Source: Tulasnella sp. 424 (taxonomy: Eukaryota; Basidiomycota; Agaricomycetes; Cantharellales; Tulasnellaceae). Taken from it: a stretch of DNA of 64,000 nt. The DNA lies in assembly GCA_019633425.1 (NCBI GenBank), contig WSUB01000090.1:77488-141487 (forward strand), read 5' to 3'. Positions 47,451-59,884 of the stretch are shown in pieces (the first letter of the stretch is position 1; each line of letters begins with the position of its first letter). The notes beneath the pieces were generated by a model. It worked only from the letters and a program-made list of their open reading frames with translations, was not told where the DNA came from and made no database searches. The position numbers and the translations under genes are program-made.

Positions 47451-47843
47451 ACAGTAACTCTTCCCAAAGGACATCGAGCCCGGTTGCTCTTTTCGTTCTC
47501 TTCGTGGATAGTCGACGCTGGCACGTCAAACTTTTCTTAGGCGCTGTGCGGCCTCCCTGCTTTTTTTACTTTTCTTTTGCTGCCGTACGCTGGTCGTGCA
47601 ACCCTGTTTGCTTTTTGTAGTTGGAACGGGACGGTCACTTAGATTAGATGCTGCCAATATTGCATTGATGCTTCGGGAAGCTATAGTGTAGAATGATCAT
47701 GATGGGGTGTTCCGAAATGTGGGATGAGCATAGACGGTGTCAGCTAAAGTACATGAGTAGTTCATAAAAGGTCCGCGGAGATCCTCGGTTTCTAATCCAT
47801 CCCAGCGCCTGGGCGGATGACATATTCACTCAGCAACACTCAA
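47451..47843. other. Convergent 3' flanks
   Basis: This 393-nt region between the repeat-precursor stop and the F-box stop (convergent genes) has a T-rich run near 47560-47580. No coding signal is seen; it is probably 3' UTRs. Confidence 0.5.
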
Positions 47844-49429
47844 TCATCCGTCGACGACGGCATCGAAGTCTAGTACCGTCCCACATTCACTCAAACTCCT
47901 CCACGTCCACCCATAACAGTCCCCTTGCCACCTAACCGTCTGCCCGACCTCGACATACTCGAGCAACGGGTGATTCTCAGTCAGAATCCTCATCAACCCC
48001 AACTGACTTGGACCGTCTGCCATCGTCGGCAAGGGCTCTGGAATCTCTCGCCGATCGTTGGGGTCCCATACGGTATTCTTCAGCGTGAACGACTGGAGCC
48101 GGGAAAGCGGCTGAAGTTGGTCCGCATGCAGTTTCGTTCCATTCTGCAAGGTTTTCAAGACGAAAAGTCAACCCGAGTCGGACAGGTCCCCCCTGTTGCC
48201 CACATACGAACCTTCTCACCGCGGGTTAAGATGTGGCCGGTCAGCCCGATTTCCAGCTCCTCTAAAAGGGGCAGGTTGGAGGCCACCAGATACAAATGCT
48301 CGTCGTTTAGTCCTACCAATTTCAGGTGAAGGACCCGAATCGACTTGGACGACGTCGCCAATCTTTGCAACGCGGGCCCGAAGGCGTGGGTGTGGGCGTT
48401 CCCCGACCTGCAGCTCGCGTACACCTTTTCCACTGGCCGCGATGGAACAATTCGAGCGGCTAGTGGAAGGGTGCCTTGGAACGACTGAAGCTGGCCCAGC
48501 ACGTCGTCGGGAGGAGAGGGTATGGAGTCGAGACCCGGCACTCCATCCGTAATCCGGGGAGTGATGTTGATGCATTCGAGGTTGGGACAACTTCTCATGA
48601 ACTTGTAAACCAAATCGATCTCATGAAGAGCCGACGGTTCAGGCCCTTCAAACTCCCGGAGGCTATCGAACGTCACCTCCTCTGCGAACCTGTAGAGAAC
48701 GGGCGCAACCCGGAACGAAATCTGAAGCGTCTCCAATTTGGCCGGGTTCACGAACAAGTTGACGCAAGTGGCGATGCCGAGAGAATCGCTCGAGTCCGTG
48801 ATGTGTGACGATAGAACCCGGTCCAGGGTGAAGGTGGACATGGGGAGTGTTCCGCAGTCCAGCGAGACCGACGGGGGTATGGTTGGGAGATGGAGGAATA
48901 CGACGCATTGGAGATGAGGGAGAGCGTAGAGATGAGCGAACATTTCGGGCGTCAAGTACATCCACTCGAAGTGGATGGCTCGAAGGTTCCTCATGCTTGT
49001 AAAGAGTCCTGACAACGTTTCAGATGTGGGCTCGTTCTCGCGATCATCCCCCCACCGATGAACCAGGTGTTCCGCCCGCCATCGCTTCAACACCATATAC
49101 TTGACGTAGCCCCGGTGAACAGGGTTCGCTTTCAAGTGCTTGACAGCTTCCATGGCTTCGCGCGGACGAGTGTTCGCGGACAGCTCTACGCGCTCCCAAT
49201 ACAGGGGCTCGATGACGTCTTTCATGGTCTGGGATACAAGCCGCAGGTTCTTTAGCGCCCGCATGTCGAAGAGGCGAACTGGATAGGAAGGGAAGTGCTG
49301 GTCCACGTCGAGTCGGAGACTTTGGGCGATTGTGAGCCAAAGCTCAATGGGGAGGTCTCTCCCCTCCGGGCGTTCTTGGCTGTGTTGGTCAGCCGCGACA
49401 TCCGCTACATTCACTTTCGGCGTCTCCAT
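47844..49429 (-). CDS. F-box-like LRR protein, copy 1
   Basis: Two exons, 48212-49429 and 47844-48143, separated by a 68-nt intron (GTTCGT..GCAG). The intron position is fixed by copy 2, where AAG|AAT is spliced at the same codon. The N-terminus after the linker is an F-box-like motif, LPIELWLTIAQSLRLDVD, continuing to LKNLRLVSQTMKDVIEPLYW, which is characteristic of Agaricomycete F-box families. Irregular leucine-rich repeats follow (LRVLHLKLVGL, NLPLLEELEIGL, HPLLEYVEVGQTVRW). F-box proteins recruit substrates to SCF ubiquitin ligases; the target is unknown. Without splicing it looks frameshifted at 48155. Confidence 0.82.
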
Positions 49430-50636
49430 TCGTGGAAAGCTGGTCGTTGCTTGGTATCAAACGTCACTATTATCCTCTGACAACTAGCACGACTACTTCA
49501 ATCCTTACCTGCTTGCTGAAACCTCCTTGCTTGTGGCGGTGGTTGATAAGGCGGTCTGGGATGGCATTCCCGAAGAAGTGGTCACGTGCCACCAATCCCC
49601 GGATTTGCAATGCCTCCCATTTGTGGCGTCATTCAAGACAACACCGTCGAGGTTACTAATTCTTTCGCTCGATATTCTTTCGTCTTATAAAGCCGTCTAA
49701 TGTATCAAGAAGAGCACAGCTGGGTCGATCTACACCACCTTGGTCCCGCCCAACATAAATGTCCCTCGTAGCTTTCATGTGAAGACTACTCCACGGTCTT
49801 AGCCCCCCGTATTTCAGACGAGCAAGCCCCGTCCACGTTGGATAAGTATATGCCCGATCCTAGCCCTAGAAATCGGAATGCCTTCGCCAGGTTGGCTCGC
49901 TAACGGCGATGTATCACTAGCCGGTGATTCGCGACCATCTTATACATAAACTGAGCATATTTAGGTGCCAGTACAGTGCCAATCGTTACCTTTTACCTCC
50001 TCCTCCATCGTCCCTTCACACGCGTCGAGGCGACGGTTTAACATCGTGGATGTAAATTAGTGTATAGAAAGAATTGAGGCAGGCCTAGTCGTGGTCAATC
50101 ATCGCCCATGCTCGCGGCTTCCGTCTTGTCAGAGGGGCCGGCACCACTGCCGATAGCTCGATAGGGGTCTCCTTCGTATCTCGATAACGTTCCCGACCTC
50201 TGGCCCAACCCCAATCTGAAAATTTGACGCTGGCAGCCCTTTCATACTAGCTTCGATCTGCGTAGGACTGTCGTCTTGGTCCTGGATAAGAGTTAAGACC
50301 TGCACCCCGCATCGCTATACGCTCTCGTTCACCTACCTGATTATCCAGACATATTGAGTTTGAACCTCATGTGCCCGCTTAATACACCTGGAGTCACTCG
50401 TTGGTTTTCGCTCCGTCAACTGTGATATTCGTGGCAACGAAGTCCTGCATGCCTAGAAACCGAAAAGAGGCCATCTTAAATGCAACTATAGAGTGTGGTG
50501 ATGTACAGGTCTGGGAATGACTAGTCGGATCTTTGGAAGGGGCGAAGTTGGGGGGGGGGGGGGCTGCACACCCGCGGCGGAGTATCGGAGGAATGACCGA
50601 TCCCACTGCAGCACGCCGCTATCCTGTATAAAATAT
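49430..50636. other. F-box copy 1 upstream region with ENA 3' stub
   Basis: The part from 49440 to about 50045 is homologous to 52140-52750, i.e. the F-box copy 2 promoter followed by the end of the ENA gene. It includes a CACGTG core near 49583 and a GTCGAGGCGACGGT stretch near 50025. A ~60-nt remnant of the ENA 3' end therefore lies at about 49980-50040. The rest (50046-50636) has no gene; a 14-G run is at 50550-50563. Confidence 0.55.
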
Positions 50637-52139
50637 CTACAGAGACCCACATTCACTCGAGTTGCTCCACGTCCATCCATCACAGTGCCGGTGCCACCTA
50701 ACCGTCTGCCCGAGCTCAACATACTCCAGTAACGGGTGGTTCTTGATCAGAACCGTCACCAGCCCCAACTGACTTGGACCGTCTGCCATTGTTGGCCACA
50801 GCTCTGGAACCCCTCGACGACCTCTATAGTACCATGATGAGTTGTTCAGCGTGAACGACTGGAGTCGGGAAAGCGGCTGAAGTTGGTGCGCATGTAGTGT
50901 CGTTTCATTCTGCGAGGGGCGTTCAAGAGCAACGATCACACAATCAGCCCAAGTCAGACAGGTGCATATTGCACACACCTTCCTATCGCTTGTTGAAGTA
51001 TGACCCGTGAGCCCAATATTCAGCTCCTCTAAAAGGGGGAGATTGGAAGCAACTAGAGACAAGTGGTCGTCCTTCAACTCCCGCAAATTCAAGTGCAGGA
51101 CCCGAATCGTCTTGGACGACGTCGACAATCTTTGCAGAGCGGGTCCGAACGTGTGAGTGAGGGCGCCCTCCGACCTGCAGCTGGCGTACACTTTTTCCAC
51201 CCGCCGGGTTGGAACGATTCGAGCGGCCAGTGGAAGAGTGCCATGGAACGACCGAAGGTAGCGCAGCACGTCATCTGGAGGAGAGGGTATGGACCGGAGT
51301 GTAACTTGATCCGTCTCGCCAGGATCGAGCCTCAAGCATTCGAGATTGGGGCAGGTTTTGGTGAAGGCGTAGATCAAGTGGAAATGACGCAACGGCAATT
51401 CGGGGGCATCGAATCCCCGGAGCTTGTCGAACGTCACGGTGTCCGCCCAACGATAAAGGCAGCTCGCCGCCAAAGACGAAACATGAATTTGCTCTATTCT
51501 GGCTGGGTTCACGAACGAATCGAGACACCTGCGAATGCGGAGGGGATCATACCTGTTTTCGATCAGGGTGAAAGTGGACACGGGGAGGTTTCCGCAGTCC
51601 GGCGAGACCGACGGGGGTATGATTGGGAGACTCGAAAACCATAAATTGACGCATTGGAGATGAGAGAGTGTGTGGAGATGAGCGAAAATTTCGGGCGTCG
51701 AGTTCATCCCATAGAAGAGGATGGCTCGAAGGTTGCACATGCTTGGAAGAAGCTCCGATAACGCTTCAGCTGAGGGCTCACCACACCGGGGGACGACGTC
51801 TTTTGCTCGCCATCCCTTCAGGACCATGTACTTGACGTAATTACTGCGGACAGGATTTGCCTTCAGATACCTGACAGTTTCCACTGCTTCCCGTGGGGCG
51901 GACAGCTCTACGCGCTCCCAATAGAGAGGCTCGGTGACGTCATTCAAGGTCCGCGATACAAGCCGCAGGTTTTTCAGGGCTCGCATGTCGAAGAGGCGGA
52001 TGAGATAGGGAAAGAAGTCTAGATCCACATCGAGTCGGAGACTTTGGACAATCGTGAGCCAAAGTTCAATCGGGAGGTTTCCCCCCTTGGGCGGTTCTGG
52101 GTTGACTTGGTAGGCTGCTTCCACTTTCGGCGTCTCCAT
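50637..52139 (-). CDS. F-box-like LRR protein, copy 2
   Basis: Paralogue of 47844-49429. A 69-nt intron at 50910-50978 (GTGTGTGC..CGCAG) matches the intron of copy 1. It is a multiple of three and stop-free, so the frame is open with or without splicing (500 aa unspliced, 477 aa spliced). The F-box-like part LPIELWLTIVQSLRLDVD is followed by LKNLRLVSRTLNDVTEPLYW and leucine-rich stretches (RVLHLNLRELKDDHL, LLEELNIGLTGH, LLEYVELGQTVRW). No lesion is seen. It lies just downstream of the ENA promoter-distal end on the same strand. Probable SCF adaptor of unknown target. Confidence 0.85.
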   Translation of the reverse strand: METPKVEAAYQVNPEPPKGGNLPIELWLTIVQSLRLDVDLDFFPYLIRLFDMRALKNLRLVSRTLNDVTEPLYWERVELSAPREAVETVRYLKANPVRSNYVKYMVLKGWRAKDVVPRCGEPSAEALSELLPSMCNLRAILFYGMNSTPEIFAHLHTLSHLQCVNLWFSSLPIIPPSVSPDCGNLPVSTFTLIENRYDPLRIRRCLDSFVNPARIEQIHVSSLAASCLYRWADTVTFDKLRGFDAPELPLRHFHLIYAFTKTCPNLECLRLDPGETDQVTLRSIPSPPDDVLRYLRSFHGTLPLAARIVPTRRVEKVYASCRSEGALTHTFGPALQRLSTSSKTIRVLHLNLRELKDDHLSLVASNLPLLEELNIGLTGHTSTSDRKVCAICTCLTWADCVIVALERPSQNETTLHAHQLQPLSRLQSFTLNNSSWYYRGRRGVPELWPTMADGPSQLGLVTVLIKNHPLLEYVELGQTVRWHRHCDGWTWSNSSECGSL

Positions 52140-52689
52140 TGTCAGGTGGAATGCTTGGTCGTGGCTGGTGACAGAATAAGAGTCACTGTTATGGTTTGAC
52201 AGTGATCATAATTTCCCCGATCCATACCTACTTGCTGTAGCCACCTTGTCTGGTAGATGAGTAGGTAGGTCGATAAGAGGATCTCGTGAGTGGCCACGTG
52301 CCATTATCCCAGGGTTTGCAATGCCTCTTCGACAATGTTGCTTGCTTCGCTTAAAATCCTTCTGTGCTATGCCCGTACGTGTTAAGAAGAGCACAAGTGG
52401 GTCGATCCGCACCAAACTAGTTTAGTCCATCCAACATCGAACTCCAGCTCGCAGCGTCAACGCGATCACTACTTCAAAGTCGTGCTCCTTCCGACTTCGG
52501 CTAAATACACCCCGTTCAGATAAGTATATGTTCAGTCTCAGCTCAAGAAGCTGGAGCGGCTTTGCGAGTGAATCGACTCGTTCACGCTACTTGGCTGGCT
52601 AATGGCTTGTATTACTAATTGTGGCTAAGCTATGATTCGCGACTACCTAATACAAAATTTAAGCGTGGTTTAGAGCGAGTGCAACCCAA
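52140..52689. promoter_or_regulatory. F-box copy 2 promoter / ENA 3' flank
   Basis: Spacer of 550 nt; its equivalent precedes F-box copy 1. Shared elements are a CCACGTGCCA box near 52296 and AAGAAGAGCACA..GGGTCGATC near 52385. No gene is seen. Confidence 0.5.
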
Positions 52690-55600
52690 TCATCGCCTCT
52701 TGCCTCCTCCCCTTCTTCCTTTCTCGTTCGTCGAGGCGACGGTATCGATCGTCATCATAGTCGTATACCTGGAGAATGCACCTCCAGCCTCCAGATCATT
52801 CTCTGGATCGTGTGCTACATCATCCTTGAGGTAATGCCGAACCCAGACGCGTTTGGCCCACTTCCACGCCTCGACGCCAAGGAAGAACAACAAAGCCTCG
52901 ACGAAGACGATGCCCCATTCCCATGAAATCCCGGTATGTGCGAAGACTAAATAAGAAGTATAAGCCAAGTAGGGTCAGAATAAGATTGGTTTGGAGCTCA
53001 CCCTTCTCGTTCAGAACGGGGATATAAAGGATTGGGAAGATGGTGACGAAGCCGAATACGATGGACCCGAACAAGAACTTCTCCTTCCAGGCGTCGATAG
53101 CCCACTGAGTGAAGTAATTCTTGCTACCAGGTTGCATCCTGGAACGCGCCAGAGAGATCAGCCACCTTGTACTTGAACGATGATCACCGTAACGTACCTG
53201 AAGAACGACCTCCGAAGATCGATCATCTCCCAAGCAAGGAAAAGCGCGAACCATGTCAAACATGTAAAAGTTGTCGCACGAGCTCGGAATACTGTGTCAC
53301 AGGAAGCATTGTATTCGCCGTTGCAGTTGTTGCCAAGTTCGCCTGATCCCCATCCATATACGACCAACACGAAACTGGCCAGGCAAAGAGCGCTCATCCA
53401 TATTCCGTAGACCGCGATGTCGAGAAGGACTTCGATGGTGAACACACCTCGGCGACGGTCGTGTGGTGGGCGGGTCATGACATCTGGGGTTGCGCTGATC
53501 ATGCCGAGGCCGAAGTCAGGGAAGCCGCTCGTAATGAGGATGATCCACTGCAGCGAGTTCAATCAGTATATATCTGAGCCTTTGATATTCCCGTAACATA
53601 CCATGACTTCGACCGGCGACAGGGGGAACACCGAGAGACCAGTTGAGTCCTTGAATGCGAGACCGATGAGGAGAGTGCACGCTTGACAAACGTTTTCGGC
53701 CAAGATGTGCAACACGAATTTCTTGAGGTTGTCAAAGATTCTGTTCGTCGCCGTCAGCTTCCCCTACTTATGGTCATACTCTGATACTCACCTTCGACCT
53801 TCCTCGATGGCGTTCAAAATGGACGCAAAGTTATCATCCGTGAGGACAATGTCTGCAGCTCCCTTGGCCACATCCGATCCGGTGCCCATTGCAATTCCGA
53901 CATCCGCTTCCTTCAAACTCGGCGAATCGTTCACTCCGTCTCCAGTCATAGCAACGAAACACCCTCTTCGATGGAGCGCGTTGACCATTCTGACTTTGGT
54001 TTGAGGAGCGCATCGAGCTAAGACGAGAGGGAGGATAGGGAGAGCATCGACTTCGTCGTCGCTGAGTTGATCGAATTCTCCAGCGGTCATCACAACCGCG
54101 CTGAGAATGTGACTCGGAACTTTATACAGAGCCTTTGGGATGATGCCGACTTGCTGAGCGATGGCTTGAGCGGTAGCTTTATGGTCACCTGTGAGCATGT
54201 GAACGGTGATGCCAGCCTGGTGGCACTTCTTGACGGATGCTGCCCGTGTCAAGGGGTGGTAAGAACCATCATCGATAGGATCCAAGAATCAAACGTTTAC
54301 CGAAACTCTCGGGCCGAGGTGGGTCATAAAGCCCAATCAACCCCAAGAACGTCATGTCCTTCTCAACATTCTCTCTCGGATAACCTCTCCATTCCTCCAC
54401 CGCTTCCGTCCAGTCCCTCAATGCCAACGCAAGCACGCGTAAACCTTCTCCAGCAAGGATCTCCATATTCGCCAAGATATCCGTCTTGTGCTGTTCCGCA
54501 ATTACCACGTCTCCTTCCTTGGTCCGAATAGTCGTGCAAGCGTTCAAAATACGCTCCACCGCACCCTTCATAAACACAACGTCAGACCTCCCAGAAAGTC
54601 GACGGAAAACAACCGACATCCGCTTAACGTCCGAATCGAATGGGAATTCCGCTAATTGAACCCACTGCTTCTTCGGGTCGGTCGAAGCGGTGACGGTCTC
54701 GGAGGAAGAAGCCTCGGTAGTTTGAGCCGCGGTGGGGACCAGTTGGGCCTCCCTACTAAATTGAAACCGCGATGCAAAGACCTGGATTCCAATCTCCGTA
54801 GGGTCTCCACGAGCGGCCCATTGTCCGTTGGGGCCTTGGTGAACGGTGGCGAGGTTGCAAAGCGATGCGACGCGAAGGAAGGACTCGAAAGCGGGAGCTT
54901 TGGTATGGGTCGTGACATCGGATACCTTGGTGGGTTCAGCGCCGTTGTCATCATGCATCCGTGTATCAGCTTCGACCGGTGAGAGGGATGAGAAAGTGAT
55001 GTTTCCGTCGGTTGGGTTGTTGGGGTCTCGGATGTCGTCGACGGTGAAGGTTCCGTACGCGGGGATGTAAGCGCGTTTGGCGACCATCCTGCCTTGAGTG
55101 ATTGTTCCGGTCTTGTCGGAGCAGATGTTGGTGACGGCTCCGAGGCTCTCTAAGGCGTTCATATTCCGGACGATGACGTTGCGCTTGACCATCCGTTTGG
55201 TACCTGGGAATCACCAACCCCACAACGTTAGGCTAGAATGGAAACATAGTCTAGCGTGAGCTACTTACCCATGCTCATGGTAATAGTTAACACGACAACC
55301 AAACTTGCAGGGATCATACTCAACGCCGTCGCAACAGCGTAGATAATAACCTCGGAGTTGTTGCTGAACTTGTTAGCAGCCAACACAATGATGGCAAAGA
55401 CAACAGCGATGGCAAAGAGGATCAAAGCGAGCTTGGATAACTTTCGTTGCAGTGGTGTACCGACGTTGAGTCCAAGGAATCGAAAGACGGTGTCCTTGAT
55501 GGTCCCAAAGGCAGCCCGCACGTACGCGCCAACAGTCACCTTGCCACTTTCTTTGGGGATAGGTCGACGGAATCGCGAGTTCTTGCCCTTGAGCGAGCGG

Positions 55601-56579
55601 GCTATATGGCCAATTTCGGTGTTCATTCCCGTTGCATAGACGTAGCCTGAGGGCGGATCCCAGGACAAGTTAGTCTAAACGCATCTTGAATGCGTGATAC
55701 AAAAGCTCAGACCTTTGGCACGGCCTTTGGTAACTGTGGCGCTAGAGTAGGCCAGGTTCAAACGGTCCCCGACACCGACGTTCTGTTCTTCCTTGTAAAC
55801 GACTGCTGCTTCCTTGACAACAGGTAGCGACTCGCCCTACGCGCCAGGTAGAGTCAGAACTTAATATAAGCTCTAGTAGTCGAAACGGAATCCGACTTAC
55901 AGTGAGGAGAGCCTCGTCCGTTTCGAAGTTCATGCATTCCATGAGACGAATGTCGGCCGGGATGGTATCGCCGACCTTCAGTTCGACTACGTCACCCTAC
56001 ATCGGATATGTAGGTACGGGATTGATGAGTGAGGCGTGCCAATTCAAGAAAAAGAAAGGCTTACAGGAACGAGTTCGGCCGTGACGATGACCTTCGTCTG
56101 ACTACTTCGAATCACTCGAGCGGTTGGTGAAGACAGACTGCGTAACGACTCCATGGTCTTCTCCGCCGCGTATTCTTGAACGAACCCAACGGTAATATTC
56201 ATTACGACAACCGCTACAACGACGCCGGCAGAGATCCAGGATTTTATGACAAATGTGACTATCATGGCGAGGATAAGGACCTGTCAAGGAATCTTAGTGT
56301 GGGGCGGGCATCAGCCGGAAGAGGTGGACCTACAAGCATCATCGCATTGACCACTTGCTTGATGAAGATTCGGATGGCGCTGGGCCCGCCAACATCCTCC
56401 AGCTCGTTCCGTCCATATATGGTAAGCTTCGAGGATGCTTGCTCGTCCGATAAGCCTTCCGAATCAGTTGAAAGTGCCTTGGCGACCTCTTCAGGGGGTA
56501 GGAGGTGTGCCGCTTTGGGTAAAGGACTAGGAGAGGTTGACTTTACTTTCTTCTCTGATTGAGAGGCGAGTGTCGTCAT
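52690..56579 (-). CDS. ENA: ENA-type Na+/K+ efflux P-type ATPase
   Basis: Plasma-membrane type IID P-ATPase exporting Na+ or K+. Eleven exons give 1097 aa: 56334-56579, 56065-56280, 55901-55996, 55713-55836, 55269-55646, 54301-55203, 53792-54239, 53602-53740, 53198-53547, 53002-53138 and 52690-52946. Motifs in order are the cation ATPase N-domain ([20 protein letters not shown]), LLTGES across the exon 3/4 splice, M4 [18 protein letters not shown], the phosphorylation site [30 protein letters not shown] and [20 protein letters not shown]. The C-terminal segment [19 protein letters not shown] is typical of ENA. All introns are GT..AG. A dead copy lies at 9602-11252. Confidence 0.95.
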
Positions 56580-57810
56580 GGTTCGTAAAAGTCGTGGACA
56601 GAAGTGGGTTTTCCCTGAGTGCCTGGATTTTGGGGGGAAAAGGACAGGGCTTTGATGTTTCGGATCGGTAGCGGCCATCCGCATGCCCCTTTTAAACGTC
56701 GAGAGCCAAGACTCAAGGTGGGTGAAGTTCGTAATTGGGTTGACTCCGATAAGCATCGCGGGTGGCATCCGTTCTTGGTATTTCGGCTTGGAGTTCGACC
56801 ATCCTCGTTCGGGTAGATCCAATTTGGTTTCGTGTGGCTTGAAGTTGGGAAATTGGGCACTACAAGCGACTCAAATCGGAGCTGGGCATTCATCGCGAAC
56901 CGAATTTGAAATGGTCGTTGCTACGAAGGGAAGCAGGGGTGAAAGGTAAGTTGAAGGAAGACTCGGCAGGTGTCGGCACGGAGATGTTGGAACAAGCAAA
57001 GCCAAGCATCATTCGACGGCATATCACAGACCCTTGGCACGTTGGCACCACGCGCACGAAGGTTTCCCTTATCGAAGGATCAGGAACATTCACTTTGGAC
57101 TCAATGTGAGGCAAATCGCTTGGCATTCTTTTCCTCGGCGGTAGGAAATTTCCGGAGCAGGGCGGGACCCGAGTGTGGAGCTAAGGTGTCTGAATGTTTA
57201 CCCTGCCGATCCAGTCAAGCGATCCGGTCAATCGATTTCCGTTGGGTAACTTTGCGCGCATCACTTAAACAGGTGAAAGTATCAAGGCTATGCAAGAGTG
57301 GTGTGCGCAGCGCCACGGGGTACGGGTAGCTCACCAATAGTCGCGTGTTGTGTACCCCGGCAGTCCGCCTGCATCGGTCTCCGATTATATTTAGACGTGA
57401 ATGTTTGGGTCGACATATGCGGTTTGGAGCGGATTGTACTCGGACGTCTGACAGAATGAGAAAGGGTGAGATTCTGAATCGCTGACGTCATATGCGTTTC
57501 AGGGGGGTCGGCCTCAGAAGATCCACCATCCGAACTTGGAGACGCCCAATCCGAATGAGAAAATTCAGCAATAGGCGCTGAGATACTCTACTGAGCCTTA
57601 AGTCGGGACAGGTCTGTCCTATCCCTATCCCTGTCTAAGCGAATCACACGATTCGGTGCTACTCCTCTGGCTGGATGGGATAAACACATTGCTCTCGCGT
57701 TCCGTCGTATCGATATGAAACCTTGACGCTGTAAGAGGGGCTCAACGCTCAGGTACGCTAACTCAACATACTTAACTGGTGACTGAATACTACATGGTTA
57801 TTAATCTGGT
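56580..57810. other. ENA promoter region, right-arm spacer
   Basis: This 1.2-kb spacer between the NLR pseudogene stop and the ENA start is homologous to 8314-9601 in inverted orientation. It contains a leader-like stretch (56600-56960). Open frames in it are not shared between the arms. No gene is seen. Confidence 0.6.
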
Positions 57811-59884
57811 CTACTCTGAAAGGGCGTCGATGTCGATGACTCCTATTTCTCCATTCTGAAGACCGACAATCAAGTAAGATCCTCGCCACAGCGCAGAGTC
57901 TCCGGATTCCGAGAAGCGCCACATAGGAGGGAGCCAACATAAAAGCTTTTTGGTGGTTCCCCTCCGCTTGTATAGGTTCCCCATTGAATCCTGTGTCAAG
58001 AAAACAGGCTCATAGCCAGTCTTGGTTTCGATAAATTGGAAGACAAATGAACTATCCCGATATTCAGCCATCTGGGATGGATCTATCATATTGACGAGAT
58101 GGGAACGAGGCTTCTCGTATGGATTTCTATGGCGGGCGATGAAGAGAATGTGAACCCCATCGGGGGCGACTCCGGCCACGGTTGAATTGTTGCCGTGATC
58201 ACTTCGTGGCGGCTGCCATTTAACCATGTCTACATTGTCGGCGCTACTCGTGAAATGGAGTATGAGGTGACCGTCATCATGTACGACTAGTAGTGATTTT
58301 CCACGAGGTAAGAATGCTAATCCAAGGACAAACACCGGAAGTGTGCCCTCGTAAAGCATCTGACTCTGACGGACATCCCACACTTTTATGGTACTGCCGA
58401 AGTCCAGGGGCTCCTTTACAGCTATGCAAATTGCAAATTGTTGGCTATCTTCGGAGAAGACAGCCCGAGGAGTGTACGAAGTCCCGTCCGGGGCCAGGCC
58501 GAAGGGTAACGTATAAACGCGCTGTAGCGCTTTCGTTTCGAAAATAGTCCACGCTGGAGGTTCGGTGGGTCCTAAGGTCCTACATGCAAAGTAGAGTCCA
58601 TCAGGCGACATTACAGGAGGACCTGATAGTCGGGGAACGTCGAGTTCCGAGTAGTTTTCTTCAAAAATGTTCCAGAGCCCAACGGTTTTCGTTGCGTGGC
58701 AGGTCCCTATCACATGGGTCCCACTACGAGACGCCGAAAGACCGGCCCACCTGTTAGGGTCTATTCTTGACATTGTGCCTTCAGATAGAATATCGCTGGG
58801 GGTCCCACGTCCGCAGCGTGGAATCCCCCGATATAGATGCTACAACCATCTCTGTTGGGGAAAATGCAAGATCAAAGATATGAGAAGTATGAGTTACGAG
58901 CCGACCCAGCATAGTCCCACTTTCAATTTCCCATATTTGTAAGTCATTTGACCTGGTACTCAATGCCATTCTTTTGCCTTCATTACAAATTGCCACAGAA
59001 TTGAAAGCCGGGAGTTGGATTGTTTTGAGTTCCCGACCCGTCCCACAATCCCAGAGACTGACCAATGCACCTGTGACCCAACTCAAGAGGGAAAGCACTC
59101 GATGGTTGTCAAGAATGAAAGCCCGGTGCGTGTAATGGCGCAAATTGGGATCAATTTTGTTGGATAGTGTTTGTGTAAGGCTCAGGGTACCATCGTCATG
59201 GAGGTCCCAAATCCTGAGGAAATCGCTGTCTTGGGCGGCGATCAACGAGCCACAACGGGATACCGTCCCGCTGATAGAGTCTTTGATACCTAGTTCGTGA
59301 GTTGAAGTGATCTCGCCCGTAGCCGGGTTCCATCGACGGAGGATGGAACGTTTGGAAAGAATTCGGAGCTCCAAACCATTTGGTGAAGTTGCAATAAGTC
59401 GGGAAAAAAGTAGGTGGCCATCAGGATCTGTGAGGCGCGAGATAAAGGCTCCGGTAGTTGCGTCCCAGATATCGATTGAGCTGCGCCCTTTACGCCACGC
59501 GGATATCGCGATTCGAGCGCCATCGCCCAAGACATCGAATTGGTTGGCTAACCCATCAGCCCCCGGTTCATGCATGAAACTCATCTCTGCTCCAGTTGAA
59601 CTATTCCACACTGTAATTCGTCCTCCATAAGCACCTGTCGCGATACGTTTGCCATCGGGGAAATATGCCATTGAAACAAACCCGCTCTCGGCCTCAGTGG
59701 TGACCAAATTGGCATCCCACTGAGTTGGCTGCCCACGGATAACGTAGTGCACATGGAGTTGGGATCTATATTGCGTTGTCAATGAACAAGCCGGAGTGAA
59801 GGCAAGAACCGTCGTGTAGACATGTCCGGAGCATGAACGGAGAGGCGATTATTGGGTTGCTCGTCAACCCCTATCCACCCGCCT

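Noticed and set aside
48140..48215. Frameshift in F-box copy 1
   Set aside because: Comparison with copy 2 shows a normal 68-nt intron at the same codon, so the gene is intact.
50550..50563. 14-nt G run as a regulatory quadruplex
   Set aside because: A simple homopolymer in a gene-free stretch; no copy or positional conservation to support function.
51063..51644. 193-codon plus-strand frame
   Set aside because: Shadow of F-box copy 2 on the minus strand; no family features.
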